Source: Muribaculaceae bacterium (lineage in GTDB: Bacteria > Bacteroidota > Bacteroidia > Bacteroidales > Muribaculaceae). From it: a DNA stretch of 64,000 bases. Below are positions 18,591 to 26,787 of the stretch, piece after piece. Where the stretch lies: positions 1-64,000 of the forward strand of contig JAFZKD010000119.1 of NCBI GenBank assembly GCA_017553785.1, read 5' to 3'. Numbering within the stretch: position 1 is the stretch's first letter; the number at the start of each line of letters is the position of its first letter. The notes beneath the pieces were generated by a model. That model searched no databases, was not told the origin of the DNA, and worked only from the letters and a program-made list of their open reading frames with translations. Both the position numbers and the translations under genes were made by a program.

Positions 18591-20369
18591 TTACCTAGCC
18601 TGGTTGTGCGGTTTCACCAACCCATCGTAATCAACTTGACCGTTGATCAAACGTCTTGCTGGCTGATATTCGTCACTCAACGCATCATGCGAAAGGCGAT
18701 AGTACCGAGTTTCCAACCGAGCGAGTCCCATCAGCAGTTGCCCCACCCCATCAGTCATCATCGGAAGGTTCGCCGCGCTGCATATCCGCCTGAACTGTTC
18801 CTCGTGTTTCTCCTTGAAGGCAGGAGAGCACCATACGACAAACGGGGTGTCGTACTGGTAATGAACCATCTTCACTGTGTCCTCTGCATTTGATCTCCGG
18901 CCAATGCTCGGGCGGAAGTCATACACCTCATCGCCGTGGTCACTCAAATACACTACTACGGCATCGGTGGCCGCAAAAGCCTTAAATACTCTAGACAGCA
19001 CATGGTCGTTGTAAAGTGTGGCGTTGTCATAGTGGGCAATCTTCTGCTTCATCCCCTCATCCAGGAATGGCTCGGTGCGGTAATCATAGTCATGTGATGT
19101 GAACCGTGTGAAGGTCTTGTCGTGGGGATAACGGTTCAACGCCCGAAGGTGCTGGCCGCGCAGATGGAAAATCACCAGACGGGGACGCTGTGTGGTGTTG
19201 GCATCGCTCTTGGCATAATCCTCGATCAAAGACTCATCATAGTCATAGTTGCGAGCGTTCACGTTGCTGTAGCAAAGCGACACCAGATCGGGATGATAGA
19301 TAAAGCCGTTCAGGCCTCGTGTGAACGAGGAGCCCGATAGCAGTTCGCGTTGATTATCCCAAATATCCACCTGGTATCCCGCACGTTTGAACAGCGCAGG
19401 GAAAAGCGGCAGGTCCTGCCACTGCTCGCCATCGGATATGCTGTTCAAGCTCATCAGATGGCGAATGGACATGTTGGTATTGTTATATGGCGTGATCACG
19501 TCGGTGAAAGCGATGAGATTCCCATCTTTCAGTTCCCTGCTCATATCAGGTGTCGTGGGCAGGGGATAACCATAGATGGTGGCATGGGCCTTGATATAGG
19601 ACTCCCCTATCACCAGCACCACCGTTGGAGCGTCATTCGACATCAAGCAGGGCTCGGCAAGAGCCTGACGCACAACTACCACCGACCGATTGGTCAATTC
19701 ATCAGTGACGTGCAACTGTTGCCAGCAATACACCACATTAGACACTGCATCTAGAGCGAATGAACTACCTTGCGCTGAATTTTCCTTGTCGGACATTGAC
19801 GATATCAGTGACCACGTCATCGGGGCACACGCTGCTCCCACTACAGATATGCCAGCCACCAGATTCGTAGCCTTGATTACAAGTCGGGAAGAATCCAGAT
19901 CTTTCTTCTTGCGGTGCCACCACCCGTCGATCCACGCCCAGGCAAGCATCAGCAGAATGAATATGGGCAATACAGGAGATTTCAGCAAAGGATATAGGTA
20001 AGTGACCAGATAATCAATCGCCTCGCCATGATTGGTCTCAGATATGAATGTCACAATCTCTGGCGTCAGCCGAGTGCCGTAATTCAGCCGCAGGAACACA
20101 TAGAAACAGATGATGCAGAAAGCCAAGAACGCAGCTATCCAACGAGCATATTTGCTCCGGGCAATCGCAGCAACCACCCATGCAATCACAAGCGAGGTGC
20201 CCGCCGAGCAAGCGAAAATCCGCAAAAGTCCCAAGGCCAAAGAATGACTCAGATGCTCCAAGTCACCCATGTGGATGATGTCACCCGTAGCCCCAGCCAT
20301 GAGCGCAATCATCCAAAGCGCCACCAAGGGCAAGTTGCCAATCAGCGGCCCGGTGATAGCACGTTTCAT
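18591..20369 (-). CDS. Phosphoethanolamine transferase (sulfatase/alkaline phosphatase superfamily, EptA-like)
   Basis: 592 residues. About five N-terminal membrane segments (to about residue 190) precede a periplasmic catalytic domain. Signatures: VVLVIGESYIKAHATIYGYPLPTTPDMS (metal-binding Glu), a nucleophile region NNTNMSIRHLMSLNS, and the metal-binding VVYLSDHGDEVYD. Such enzymes move phosphoethanolamine from phosphatidylethanolamine to lipid A or surface glycans and can reduce sensitivity to cationic peptides. The start ATG overlaps the stop of the DUF2007 gene by 4 nt (ATGA), so the two are translationally coupled. It is the last gene of the manA-mltG-DUF2007 operon. The exact acceptor is unknown. 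Confidence 0.88.
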   Translation of the reverse strand: MKRAITGPLIGNLPLVALWMIALMAGATGDIIHMGDLEHLSHSLALGLLRIFACSAGTSLVIAWVVAAIARSKYARWIAAFLAFCIICFYVFLRLNYGTRLTPEIVTFISETNHGEAIDYLVTYLYPLLKSPVLPIFILLMLAWAWIDGWWHRKKKDLDSSRLVIKATNLVAGISVVGAACAPMTWSLISSMSDKENSAQGSSFALDAVSNVVYCWQQLHVTDELTNRSVVVVRQALAEPCLMSNDAPTVVLVIGESYIKAHATIYGYPLPTTPDMSRELKDGNLIAFTDVITPYNNTNMSIRHLMSLNSISDGEQWQDLPLFPALFKRAGYQVDIWDNQRELLSGSSFTRGLNGFIYHPDLVSLCYSNVNARNYDYDESLIEDYAKSDANTTQRPRLVIFHLRGQHLRALNRYPHDKTFTRFTSHDYDYRTEPFLDEGMKQKIAHYDNATLYNDHVLSRVFKAFAATDAVVVYLSDHGDEVYDFRPSIGRRSNAEDTVKMVHYQYDTPFVVWCSPAFKEKHEEQFRRICSAANLPMMTDGVGQLLMGLARLETRYYRLSHDALSDEYQPARRLINGQVDYDGLVKPHNQAR

Positions 20370-20776
20370 TTCAACGACTGCTGAATCAGCTTTAGGGTAT
20401 TAAGGTCACCTTCATCAAAGGCCAGACGTGCCTTAAGATACAGTTTTTGATTTCCCCCATCCAACTCAGGATGGATTTTGAGAGCGATTTCACAGAACGT
20501 CTCGTTGCATGCTTTCATGTTCTCGAAAGCATCAAGATCCATCTCATCCTTATAAAAGTCATAATTGAACTCGCCACCGTAAAGGGCCTTGATCGCATCT
20601 TCCAAATCACGGCGGAACACAACAAGCATGATCGCATCCTTCCACAAGTTATTAGCATAGTTATCGCCAATCACGCCAGCGGGAATTCCGGCGGTCTCAA
20701 GTGCCCCCTTGACAATATTGGCATCAATCGGGTTGGCGTACTTGTTGAAAACAACCAGTCTTTGTTCGTCATCCAT
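20366..20776 (-). CDS. DUF2007-type small protein (putative signal-transducing domain)
   Basis: 136 residues, cytoplasmic. The N-terminal half LVVFNKYANPIDANIVKGALETAGIPAGVIGDN fits the DUF2007 fold, a small ferredoxin-like domain often called putative signal-transducing protein. The C-terminal half is charged and helical, with no recognised motif. It overlaps the phosphoethanolamine transferase start by 4 nt and follows mltG by 45 nt. The position suggests a helper or regulator of envelope enzymes, but there is no direct evidence. Confidence 0.75.
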   Translation of the reverse strand: MDDEQRLVVFNKYANPIDANIVKGALETAGIPAGVIGDNYANNLWKDAIMLVVFRRDLEDAIKALYGGEFNYDFYKDEMDLDAFENMKACNETFCEIALKIHPELDGGNQKLYLKARLAFDEGDLNTLKLIQQSLK

Positions 20777-20821
20777 AACACGATAGTATTAACTGTTAAC
20801 AATCACACAACATTAACGGGA

Positions 20822-21835
20822 CTACTTGATTCCCTTGGTATTGAGAGCAGTCTGATAGCGGTGGGCATTTTCGAGATGTGCCGCATAATCACGCGTGAAA
20901 TCATGATAACCGCTGAAGTCAGACCTCGCGCACATGTACAGGAAATCGTGTTGTGGCGCATCAAGCACTGCGTCAATCGTTGACTTCTCGGGCAGACGAA
21001 TGGGACCTGGAGGCAATCCGTTGACGCGATATGTATTGTAGGGGGAATTGATTTGCGTCATGGGAACCGTGATACGCTTGATCGAGAAGTCTCCAATTGC
21101 GAATTTAACCGTGGGGTCTGCCTGCAAGCGCATGCCTTGATGGTAGCGGTTCAAGTAAAGGCGTGCAACCTTACCGCGCTCATCGGCCTTGCTTGTCTCC
21201 TCCTCCACGATTGATGCTATCGTTGCCACCTCGTCAGGCGTGAGACCCAATTTCTGGGCTTTAGCCTTGCGCTCGTCATTCCAAAACTCATTGTAGTAGT
21301 CGAACATGCGGTCAAGCATCCTCTCAGGTGAGATGTTCCAGTAGAACTCATAGGTGTCGGGCATCAGCAGGCAAGCCATGGTTTGAGGCGTTTTGCCGTA
21401 TTTAGCGCACACGGTACTATCCTTCAATGCTTTGCGCATATCGTCGGGACCATCCATGAAGGTCTCTCCCCAACGATCGGTCCACTCGTCGAGCGTGCGT
21501 ACATTGTTGAAAGTGAAGCGCACACCACTTTGGGCACCATTCTTGATATAACGGGCAGCCATGAGAGGCGACATGCCCTTAGTGATTCTAAAAGCGCCCT
21601 CACGGTTCTCCACTTTTGCCCTCATCAACTTCAGCATGGCACCCACACGCTTGCCATAACTGACATCCACGTTAGACTGCACGCTATCGCTGATTGATTC
21701 GATGGTACCACCCTTACGCATCTTGATAAGTCCCTCGGCAGGAGCACCAATAAAAAGATAGGGTGCGGCTATAGCACCTAATATAATCACTACAAGGGCT
21801 GCAAGAGCACCGATAATCCATTTCTTTTTTGTCAT
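20822..21835 (-). CDS. mltG: Endolytic murein transglycosylase MltG
   Basis: 337 residues. A single N-terminal membrane segment (KKWIIGALAALVVIILGAIAAPYL) anchors a periplasmic YceG-type domain. Diagnostic stretches are LMPDTYEFYWNISPERML, ATIASIVEEETSKADERGKVARLYLNRYHQGMRLQADPTV (containing the catalytic Glu) and SPYNTYRVNGLPPGPI. MltG cuts nascent glycan strands and is thought to set peptidoglycan chain length. In operon with manA upstream (31-nt gap). Confidence 0.95.
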   Translation of the reverse strand: MTKKKWIIGALAALVVIILGAIAAPYLFIGAPAEGLIKMRKGGTIESISDSVQSNVDVSYGKRVGAMLKLMRAKVENREGAFRITKGMSPLMAARYIKNGAQSGVRFTFNNVRTLDEWTDRWGETFMDGPDDMRKALKDSTVCAKYGKTPQTMACLLMPDTYEFYWNISPERMLDRMFDYYNEFWNDERKAKAQKLGLTPDEVATIASIVEEETSKADERGKVARLYLNRYHQGMRLQADPTVKFAIGDFSIKRITVPMTQINSPYNTYRVNGLPPGPIRLPEKSTIDAVLDAPQHDFLYMCARSDFSGYHDFTRDYAAHLENAHRYQTALNTKGIK

Positions 21836-21866
21836 ATCTCAGTTTTTAGTGTTATTGTCTCAGTTT

Positions 21867-22853
21867 TTATAGATCAGTCTCTTTATCGACCGGTATCGAA
21901 ACCATCAAGAGTTCAGCAGTTCCGTCCATTTCCACTAGTGGCACAATGGCAGGAACAAGGGCTATCTCGCCTTGGCGAAGAGTAACCTGAGGCATACCCT
22001 CGGCTCGAAGTGTCGTTTTACCATCGATGCACACCATCGCCACAAAAGAATGGGGTAACGGCAAGTTCAGAGAGCGCCCATTTGAAATCTCCAGACGATC
22101 CACCTCAAATTCAGGACACCTCACCAATCGGGATAACCCAGTCGAAATTAATGGCTTATCACTCACCAAACAATCACGGGCGCAGAAATCAAGCGCTTCC
22201 CTTGCCTGTTGAGTGTGGAGCTCACGCAAATTGCCATCGGCATCACGACGGTCATAATCCCATACACGATAGGTAATATCACATGACTGTTGAATCTCGA
22301 CAACCAGATTTCCTGAACCAATGGCGTGGATCTGTCCAGCGGGGATGAAGAAGACATCGCCCTGATGCGAAACAAACCTGTTAATGACTTCCAGGATTGT
22401 ACCATCCCCCACCCTACGGTCATACTCCTCGGGCGAAATGTCACGGTTGAAACCCGTGCGAATAACAGCTTCCCCGTCGGCCTGCAAGACATACCACATC
22501 TCATTCTTACCCGAGCAGCCATGCAGTCTGCGAGCCATGGCATCATCGGGGTGTACTTGGACAGACAGATCACGCCTGGCGTCGATAAACTTGATGAGCA
22601 ACGGAAATGCGTCGCCATGACACCGATAGACATCCTCACCGACAAGGCCAACTCCATAACGCTGCACCAGTTGTGTTAAAGTCAGCCCCTTTTCTTCACC
22701 ATCGGCAACAATAGACTCCCGGCCAGGCATGGCAGATAACTCCCAGCTTTCACCAATGGGTTCCTCCAAGTCTGGCAAACGCTTGAATGCCACCAGCTTG
22801 TCACCGCCCCACAGAACAGGTTTGAGGATGCTATTAAACTTATAAATCCGCAT
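21867..22853 (-). CDS. manA: Mannose-6-phosphate isomerase, class I
   Basis: 328 residues from ATG at 22853 (MRIYKFNSILKPVLWGG). The frame is open to 22886, but the conserved N terminus starts at the internal Met. Zinc-site stretches are SVQVHPDD, GKNEMWYVL and FIPAGQIHAIG; the substrate side shows QQSCDITYRVWDYDR. It interconverts fructose-6-P and mannose-6-P, feeding GDP-mannose for surface glycans and the polyprenol-phosphate mannose-type donor (gene at 25774). A -7-like TATCTTTG lies on the minus strand at 22873-22880, which would make this the first gene of the four-gene operon ending at 18591. Confidence 0.94.
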   Translation of the reverse strand: MRIYKFNSILKPVLWGGDKLVAFKRLPDLEEPIGESWELSAMPGRESIVADGEEKGLTLTQLVQRYGVGLVGEDVYRCHGDAFPLLIKFIDARRDLSVQVHPDDAMARRLHGCSGKNEMWYVLQADGEAVIRTGFNRDISPEEYDRRVGDGTILEVINRFVSHQGDVFFIPAGQIHAIGSGNLVVEIQQSCDITYRVWDYDRRDADGNLRELHTQQAREALDFCARDCLVSDKPLISTGLSRLVRCPEFEVDRLEISNGRSLNLPLPHSFVAMVCIDGKTTLRAEGMPQVTLRQGEIALVPAIVPLVEMDGTAELLMVSIPVDKETDL

Positions 22854-22973
22854 TGTCGATACAATTAACCGACAAAGATAGTACAAACTTTTTACTTTTC
22901 ACGCCTCCACCGCACCGAATTAAACATATTCCACTCCACCACAAATCTTATTGGATCAAGCAACGATTGGTTG

Positions 22974-25667
22974 TTATCGTGAGAATTTGATGCCGCGCAC
23001 CAACTGGCCCACAATAAAGACAGGCATAGTGCCTAAAATAACCCATAACCAGTCTTTGAATGAGAGAGGAGCACAATTAAAGAACGGATAGCAGAACTGG
23101 ACTAACACGATTTGGCCAATAAATATTACAGCGGCCACCGACCAGAACACCTTGCTGTCCTCCATGTTGTTGAAAGCCCATTTTCCTGTTGCGAATGATC
23201 TGGCATTCAACATATTCCAGAACTGCAGGAAAACGAAGACGCTGAAGAAGATGCCCATCTCGTGGGGATTGATGTTGGGATTGATGCCACGAGCGATGAA
23301 ACGTCCTCCGTTAGCCTCGCTCACGAAACAATAATACATGGCGATCATCAGAACGGCGAAAACAATGCCGCAAACCAAAATGAATCTCATCATCACGGGA
23401 GTGATAATGCTATCCTGGGAATTGCGCGGCTTCATCTTCATGAGGATGCTATTAGGCGGTAGGGATGCCAATGCCAGCGCAGCGAAGGTGTCCATGATGA
23501 GGTTGACCCACAGCATTTGGGTCACGGTTAGTGCCGGCTGCTTGCTGAAGAACGAGCAGATAGCCACCACAAGACAGGCGCAGACATTAACCGCCAGCTG
23601 GAACAAGATAAAACGCTGGATATTGCTATACAGTGAACGTCCCCACAGCACGGCCTTGTTGATGCTGGCGAATGAGTTGTTGATGATCGTGATGTCACTC
23701 GCTTCCTTGGCAACGGCAGTGCCGTCACCCATAGACAAGCCCACCTGAGCCGCATTGAGGGCGGGAGCGTCGTTCGTGCCGTCGCCAGTAACGGCGACAA
23801 CCTCTCCTTGCTGTTGAAGCAGCTTTACCAGTCGCGCCTTGTCATCGGGACGGGCACGGGCCATAATCTTGATTTGTTGAGCCCGTTGTGCCGCCTCATC
23901 ATCGGAAAGCGCGGCGAAATCGGGTCCTGAAATGATGGCATCATCGCTATCTTCATCGGTCCAAAGTCCGACCTGACGTCCAATCTCACATGCGGTTGCA
24001 GCCGTGTCACCAGTAACAATTTTCACCCTCACGCCAGCGTTGCGGCAATCCTGGATCGCGGCAGGAACATCAGAACGCACGGGATCACTGATAGCCACAA
24101 TACCCAAGAACGTGAGCGATGGGGCTTGGCCGCTATTCAAACGCTTAAGCACCTCTTCGGGAGACACGTCACCATCAAGTTTGCAAAAAGCAAAGCCCAA
24201 TGTACGCATCGCTTTGGATTGGTAGTTGTTCAATTCATCGGTGATCTGTTGGAACGGCACGTCGCACACTGCCTTATCGCACAAGCGCATCACAATCTCA
24301 GGAGCACCCTTCAGCAGCAGAATCGGTTTGCTGTCTGCACCATCAATGATAGTCGCCATGAACTTGTTCATCGTCGAGAAAGGCAACTGGGCAAGCACCT
24401 CGGTCTCTTCACGCAACGCCAGGTAATCATTTCCCGACTCGCGCAGCCACAGCAGCAATGCTCCCTCGGTGGGGTTTCCCAGCGCCACGACATGATCAGC
24501 ATCATTGTCGTCCAGAAATGCAGTAGTGTTGCAGGCGATGCTCTTTTTCACTAGCATGCTCGCTTCATCATCAACAAGTTGTTTACCCTCGCCCAAAGCA
24601 TAGAAACGAGCTTCATAGACTTGCATCTTGTTCTGAGTGAGTGTTCCCGTCTTGTCGGTACAGATAACGGTTGCGGCGCCCATCGTCTCGCAGGCATGCA
24701 TGCGCCTCACCAGATTATTGTGCTTGAGCATTTTGCGCATGCTCAACGCCAAAGACAACGTCACGCTCATGGGCAGTCCCTCGGGAACCGACACCACGAT
24801 GAGAGTCACCGCGAGCATCACCGTCTCAATAAAATACTGGGCATCGGCTATCAGACCCTCACTACCCCCCAAAAAGTACTCGATAACGCGTCCCAGTACC
24901 AACAAAGCAGCCATGATATAGCTGCCTCGTGCTATCATACGCCCCAATCGGTCAAGCTGTTGCGTCAACGGAGTCTTTATGTTGTTGTATATCTGGGCAT
25001 CCCGAAATACTTTTCCATATTCAGTCTTGTCCCCCACACCATCGACGCGCATCATGGCACAACCCTCGATGACCGTGCTGGCGCGCAAAAGCCTGTTAGC
25101 GGGATAGGTCACCTCTTCGGCTCGTGCCGCTGCTTCGGGTTCATGAGTTTTCCACGCCGAAGGTTCGCCTGTGAAAGAACTCTCATCGACAGTGAGGTTA
25201 ATACTCTCAATCACAATACCGTCGGCAGGGACTTTCTCACCAGTCTCCAAGATGACAATATCGTCTACCACAATGTCACAACGCGGCACTTGGGTGACAT
25301 GGTCGTCGCGCATCACCTTCACCATCACATGGTCGTCGGTCTGGTTAAGCAAACGGAATTTCTTATTGGCATTGACCTCCACAAGGAAACCGACCAATGT
25401 CGCCAAAACCACTGCGATGAAAATACCTATAGGCTCAAACAATATACTAAGCCCCAGATGGAGCCAGAAATACTCATATATTGACAAGCCAACAGACAAG
25501 ACGAGAGCCACCAAAAGGATTTTGATAAGCGGATCGTTGAATTTTGCGAGGAATTGTTTCCATAGGGACTCCCGTTCAGGTGGAGTCAGCACATTTGTGC
25601 CATGTTGGTTGCGGCTTGCAATCACTTGCTCGTCGGTCAAGCCTGTAATGTGTCTTTTGTTAGCCAT
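22974..25667 (-). CDS. Calcium-translocating P-type ATPase (P2B, PMCA-like)
   Basis: 897 residues with about ten membrane segments. The phosphorylation motif ICTDKTGTLTQNK is near residue 340, the hinge GDGTNDAPALNAAQVGLSMG lies in the P domain, the N-domain stretch LLLKGAPEIVM is present, and PEGLP in M4 (VSVPEGLPMSV) forms a Ca2+-site element. VNLIMDTFAALALA in M6 is typical of PMCA-like pumps. It would export Ca2+ (possibly Mn2+) from the cytoplasm. Stand-alone gene between manA and the glycosyltransferase, both on the same strand. Confidence 0.93.
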   Translation of the reverse strand: MANKRHITGLTDEQVIASRNQHGTNVLTPPERESLWKQFLAKFNDPLIKILLVALVLSVGLSIYEYFWLHLGLSILFEPIGIFIAVVLATLVGFLVEVNANKKFRLLNQTDDHVMVKVMRDDHVTQVPRCDIVVDDIVILETGEKVPADGIVIESINLTVDESSFTGEPSAWKTHEPEAAARAEEVTYPANRLLRASTVIEGCAMMRVDGVGDKTEYGKVFRDAQIYNNIKTPLTQQLDRLGRMIARGSYIMAALLVLGRVIEYFLGGSEGLIADAQYFIETVMLAVTLIVVSVPEGLPMSVTLSLALSMRKMLKHNNLVRRMHACETMGAATVICTDKTGTLTQNKMQVYEARFYALGEGKQLVDDEASMLVKKSIACNTTAFLDDNDADHVVALGNPTEGALLLWLRESGNDYLALREETEVLAQLPFSTMNKFMATIIDGADSKPILLLKGAPEIVMRLCDKAVCDVPFQQITDELNNYQSKAMRTLGFAFCKLDGDVSPEEVLKRLNSGQAPSLTFLGIVAISDPVRSDVPAAIQDCRNAGVRVKIVTGDTAATACEIGRQVGLWTDEDSDDAIISGPDFAALSDDEAAQRAQQIKIMARARPDDKARLVKLLQQQGEVVAVTGDGTNDAPALNAAQVGLSMGDGTAVAKEASDITIINNSFASINKAVLWGRSLYSNIQRFILFQLAVNVCACLVVAICSFFSKQPALTVTQMLWVNLIMDTFAALALASLPPNSILMKMKPRNSQDSIITPVMMRFILVCGIVFAVLMIAMYYCFVSEANGGRFIARGINPNINPHEMGIFFSVFVFLQFWNMLNARSFATGKWAFNNMEDSKVFWSVAAVIFIGQIVLVQFCYPFFNCAPLSFKDWLWVILGTMPVFIVGQLVRGIKFSR

Positions 25668-25699
25668 TTAATTCAGTTCTTCATTTTTTGACACCATAT

Positions 25700-25772
25700 T
25701 CTTGGCAAATACCATGCCAAAGGAAGCCAATTTGATTTCTTGTAGTGATAATCAGATTGGCTTCCTTGATTA
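25700..25772 (-). terminator. Large hairpin after the glycosyltransferase gene
   Basis: GGAAGCCAAT-type arms flanking CTTGTAGTGAT form a long imperfect stem (about 25721-25766) just past the minus-strand stop. The T-tract after it is short, so terminator function is only likely. Confidence 0.45.
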
Positions 25773-25773
25773 A

Positions 25774-26550
25774 CTATTGTCGTGCGGAAATCTGTTTGGG
25801 GAGAGGTTTGCGAACGAATCGTTGCTTGTTGAATATCGATTCCCACCTCAACTTGATCACACCCCACAAGGCCTCGAAGAAAATGCTACTGTTCATCTTA
25901 CTGGTGCCATGAACCCTGTTTATAAACACGATGGGCACTTCCTTGATGACGAATCCCATGCGGTGAGCCGTGAACTTCATCTCGATTTGGAACGCATATC
26001 CCTTGAACTCGATAGCATCCAGATTAATGGACTGGAGCACCTCGCGACGGTAACACACGTAACCTGCCGTGGCGTCACGCACCTTCATACCTGTAATCAA
26101 GCGGACATAGGCCGATGCGTAGTAGCTCATGAGCATCCTACCCATCGGCCAGTTGACGACATTTACCCCTGAGATATAACGCGACCCAACCGATACATCA
26201 GCACCGCCAGTTGCGCAGGTGGCCTGAAGCTCGGCGAGTTTATCAACTGGATGAGAGAAATCTGCATCCATCTCGATGATGTACTCATAACCATGATCCA
26301 GCGCCCACTTGAAGCCAGCGATATAGGCTGTTCCCAATCCCTGTTTTCCAGGCCTCTTGAGGATATTCACGCGGTCGGGGCGTTGAGCAATAATCGCATC
26401 GACGATTGCAGCGGTTCCATCGGGTGAGTTGTCATCAACAACGAGCACATCGAAATGGTGCTCAGTAACATTGAGCACAGCTGTGATGATGTTGAGTATG
26501 TTCTCCTTCTCGTTATAAGTAGGAATGATAACTACACTATCGGACTTCAT
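25774..26550 (-). CDS. Polyprenol-phosphate mannosyltransferase-like family 2 glycosyltransferase
   Basis: 258 residues, a GT-A fold without C-terminal membrane anchors. The N terminus SVVIIPTYNEKENI is followed by VLVVDDNSPDGTAAIV, the metal site IIEMDADFSHPVDKL, and GSRYISGVNVVNWP. These fit DPM1-type enzymes, which transfer a sugar from a nucleotide donor to polyprenyl phosphate. In Bacteroidetes such donors feed protein or lipid glycosylation. A -7 box TACTTTTG is at 26588-26595 on the minus strand. Confidence 0.9.
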   Translation of the reverse strand: MKSDSVVIIPTYNEKENILNIITAVLNVTEHHFDVLVVDDNSPDGTAAIVDAIIAQRPDRVNILKRPGKQGLGTAYIAGFKWALDHGYEYIIEMDADFSHPVDKLAELQATCATGGADVSVGSRYISGVNVVNWPMGRMLMSYYASAYVRLITGMKVRDATAGYVCYRREVLQSINLDAIEFKGYAFQIEMKFTAHRMGFVIKEVPIVFINRVHGTSKMNSSIFFEALWGVIKLRWESIFNKQRFVRKPLPKQISARQ

Positions 26551-26731
26551 TTGTTCAAATGATAAGTGATCATTTTGATATTAACTACAAAAGTACTGTT
26601 TTTTTCTTTGCCGAAGTATCAATCTTAAGCTATATTTCAAATTTTATTGAAATTTTAGGATTTTCGCAACGATTAACGCATTCATTAGACCCGCAAAAAC
26701 CATGCCATGCTTCTGCCTCGGGAAGAACAAG

Positions 26732-26758
26732 GGTGCGCCCCGCAAACCGAGACGCACC
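26732..26758 (-). terminator. Terminator of the BspA-dockerin gene
   Basis: An 11-bp GC-rich stem (26732-26742 with 26748-26758, two U-G pairs on the minus strand) and a 5-nt loop lie 30 nt after the stop, followed by CTTGTTCTTCC. Confidence 0.65.
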
Positions 26759-26787
26759 TGAGTATTCCCAAAAGACAGAATTACTGC

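Noticed and set aside
24579-25484. 301-codon plus-strand frame opposite the Ca2+ ATPase
   Set aside because: Antisense shadow; the minus-strand ATPase has all catalytic motifs and this frame shows none.
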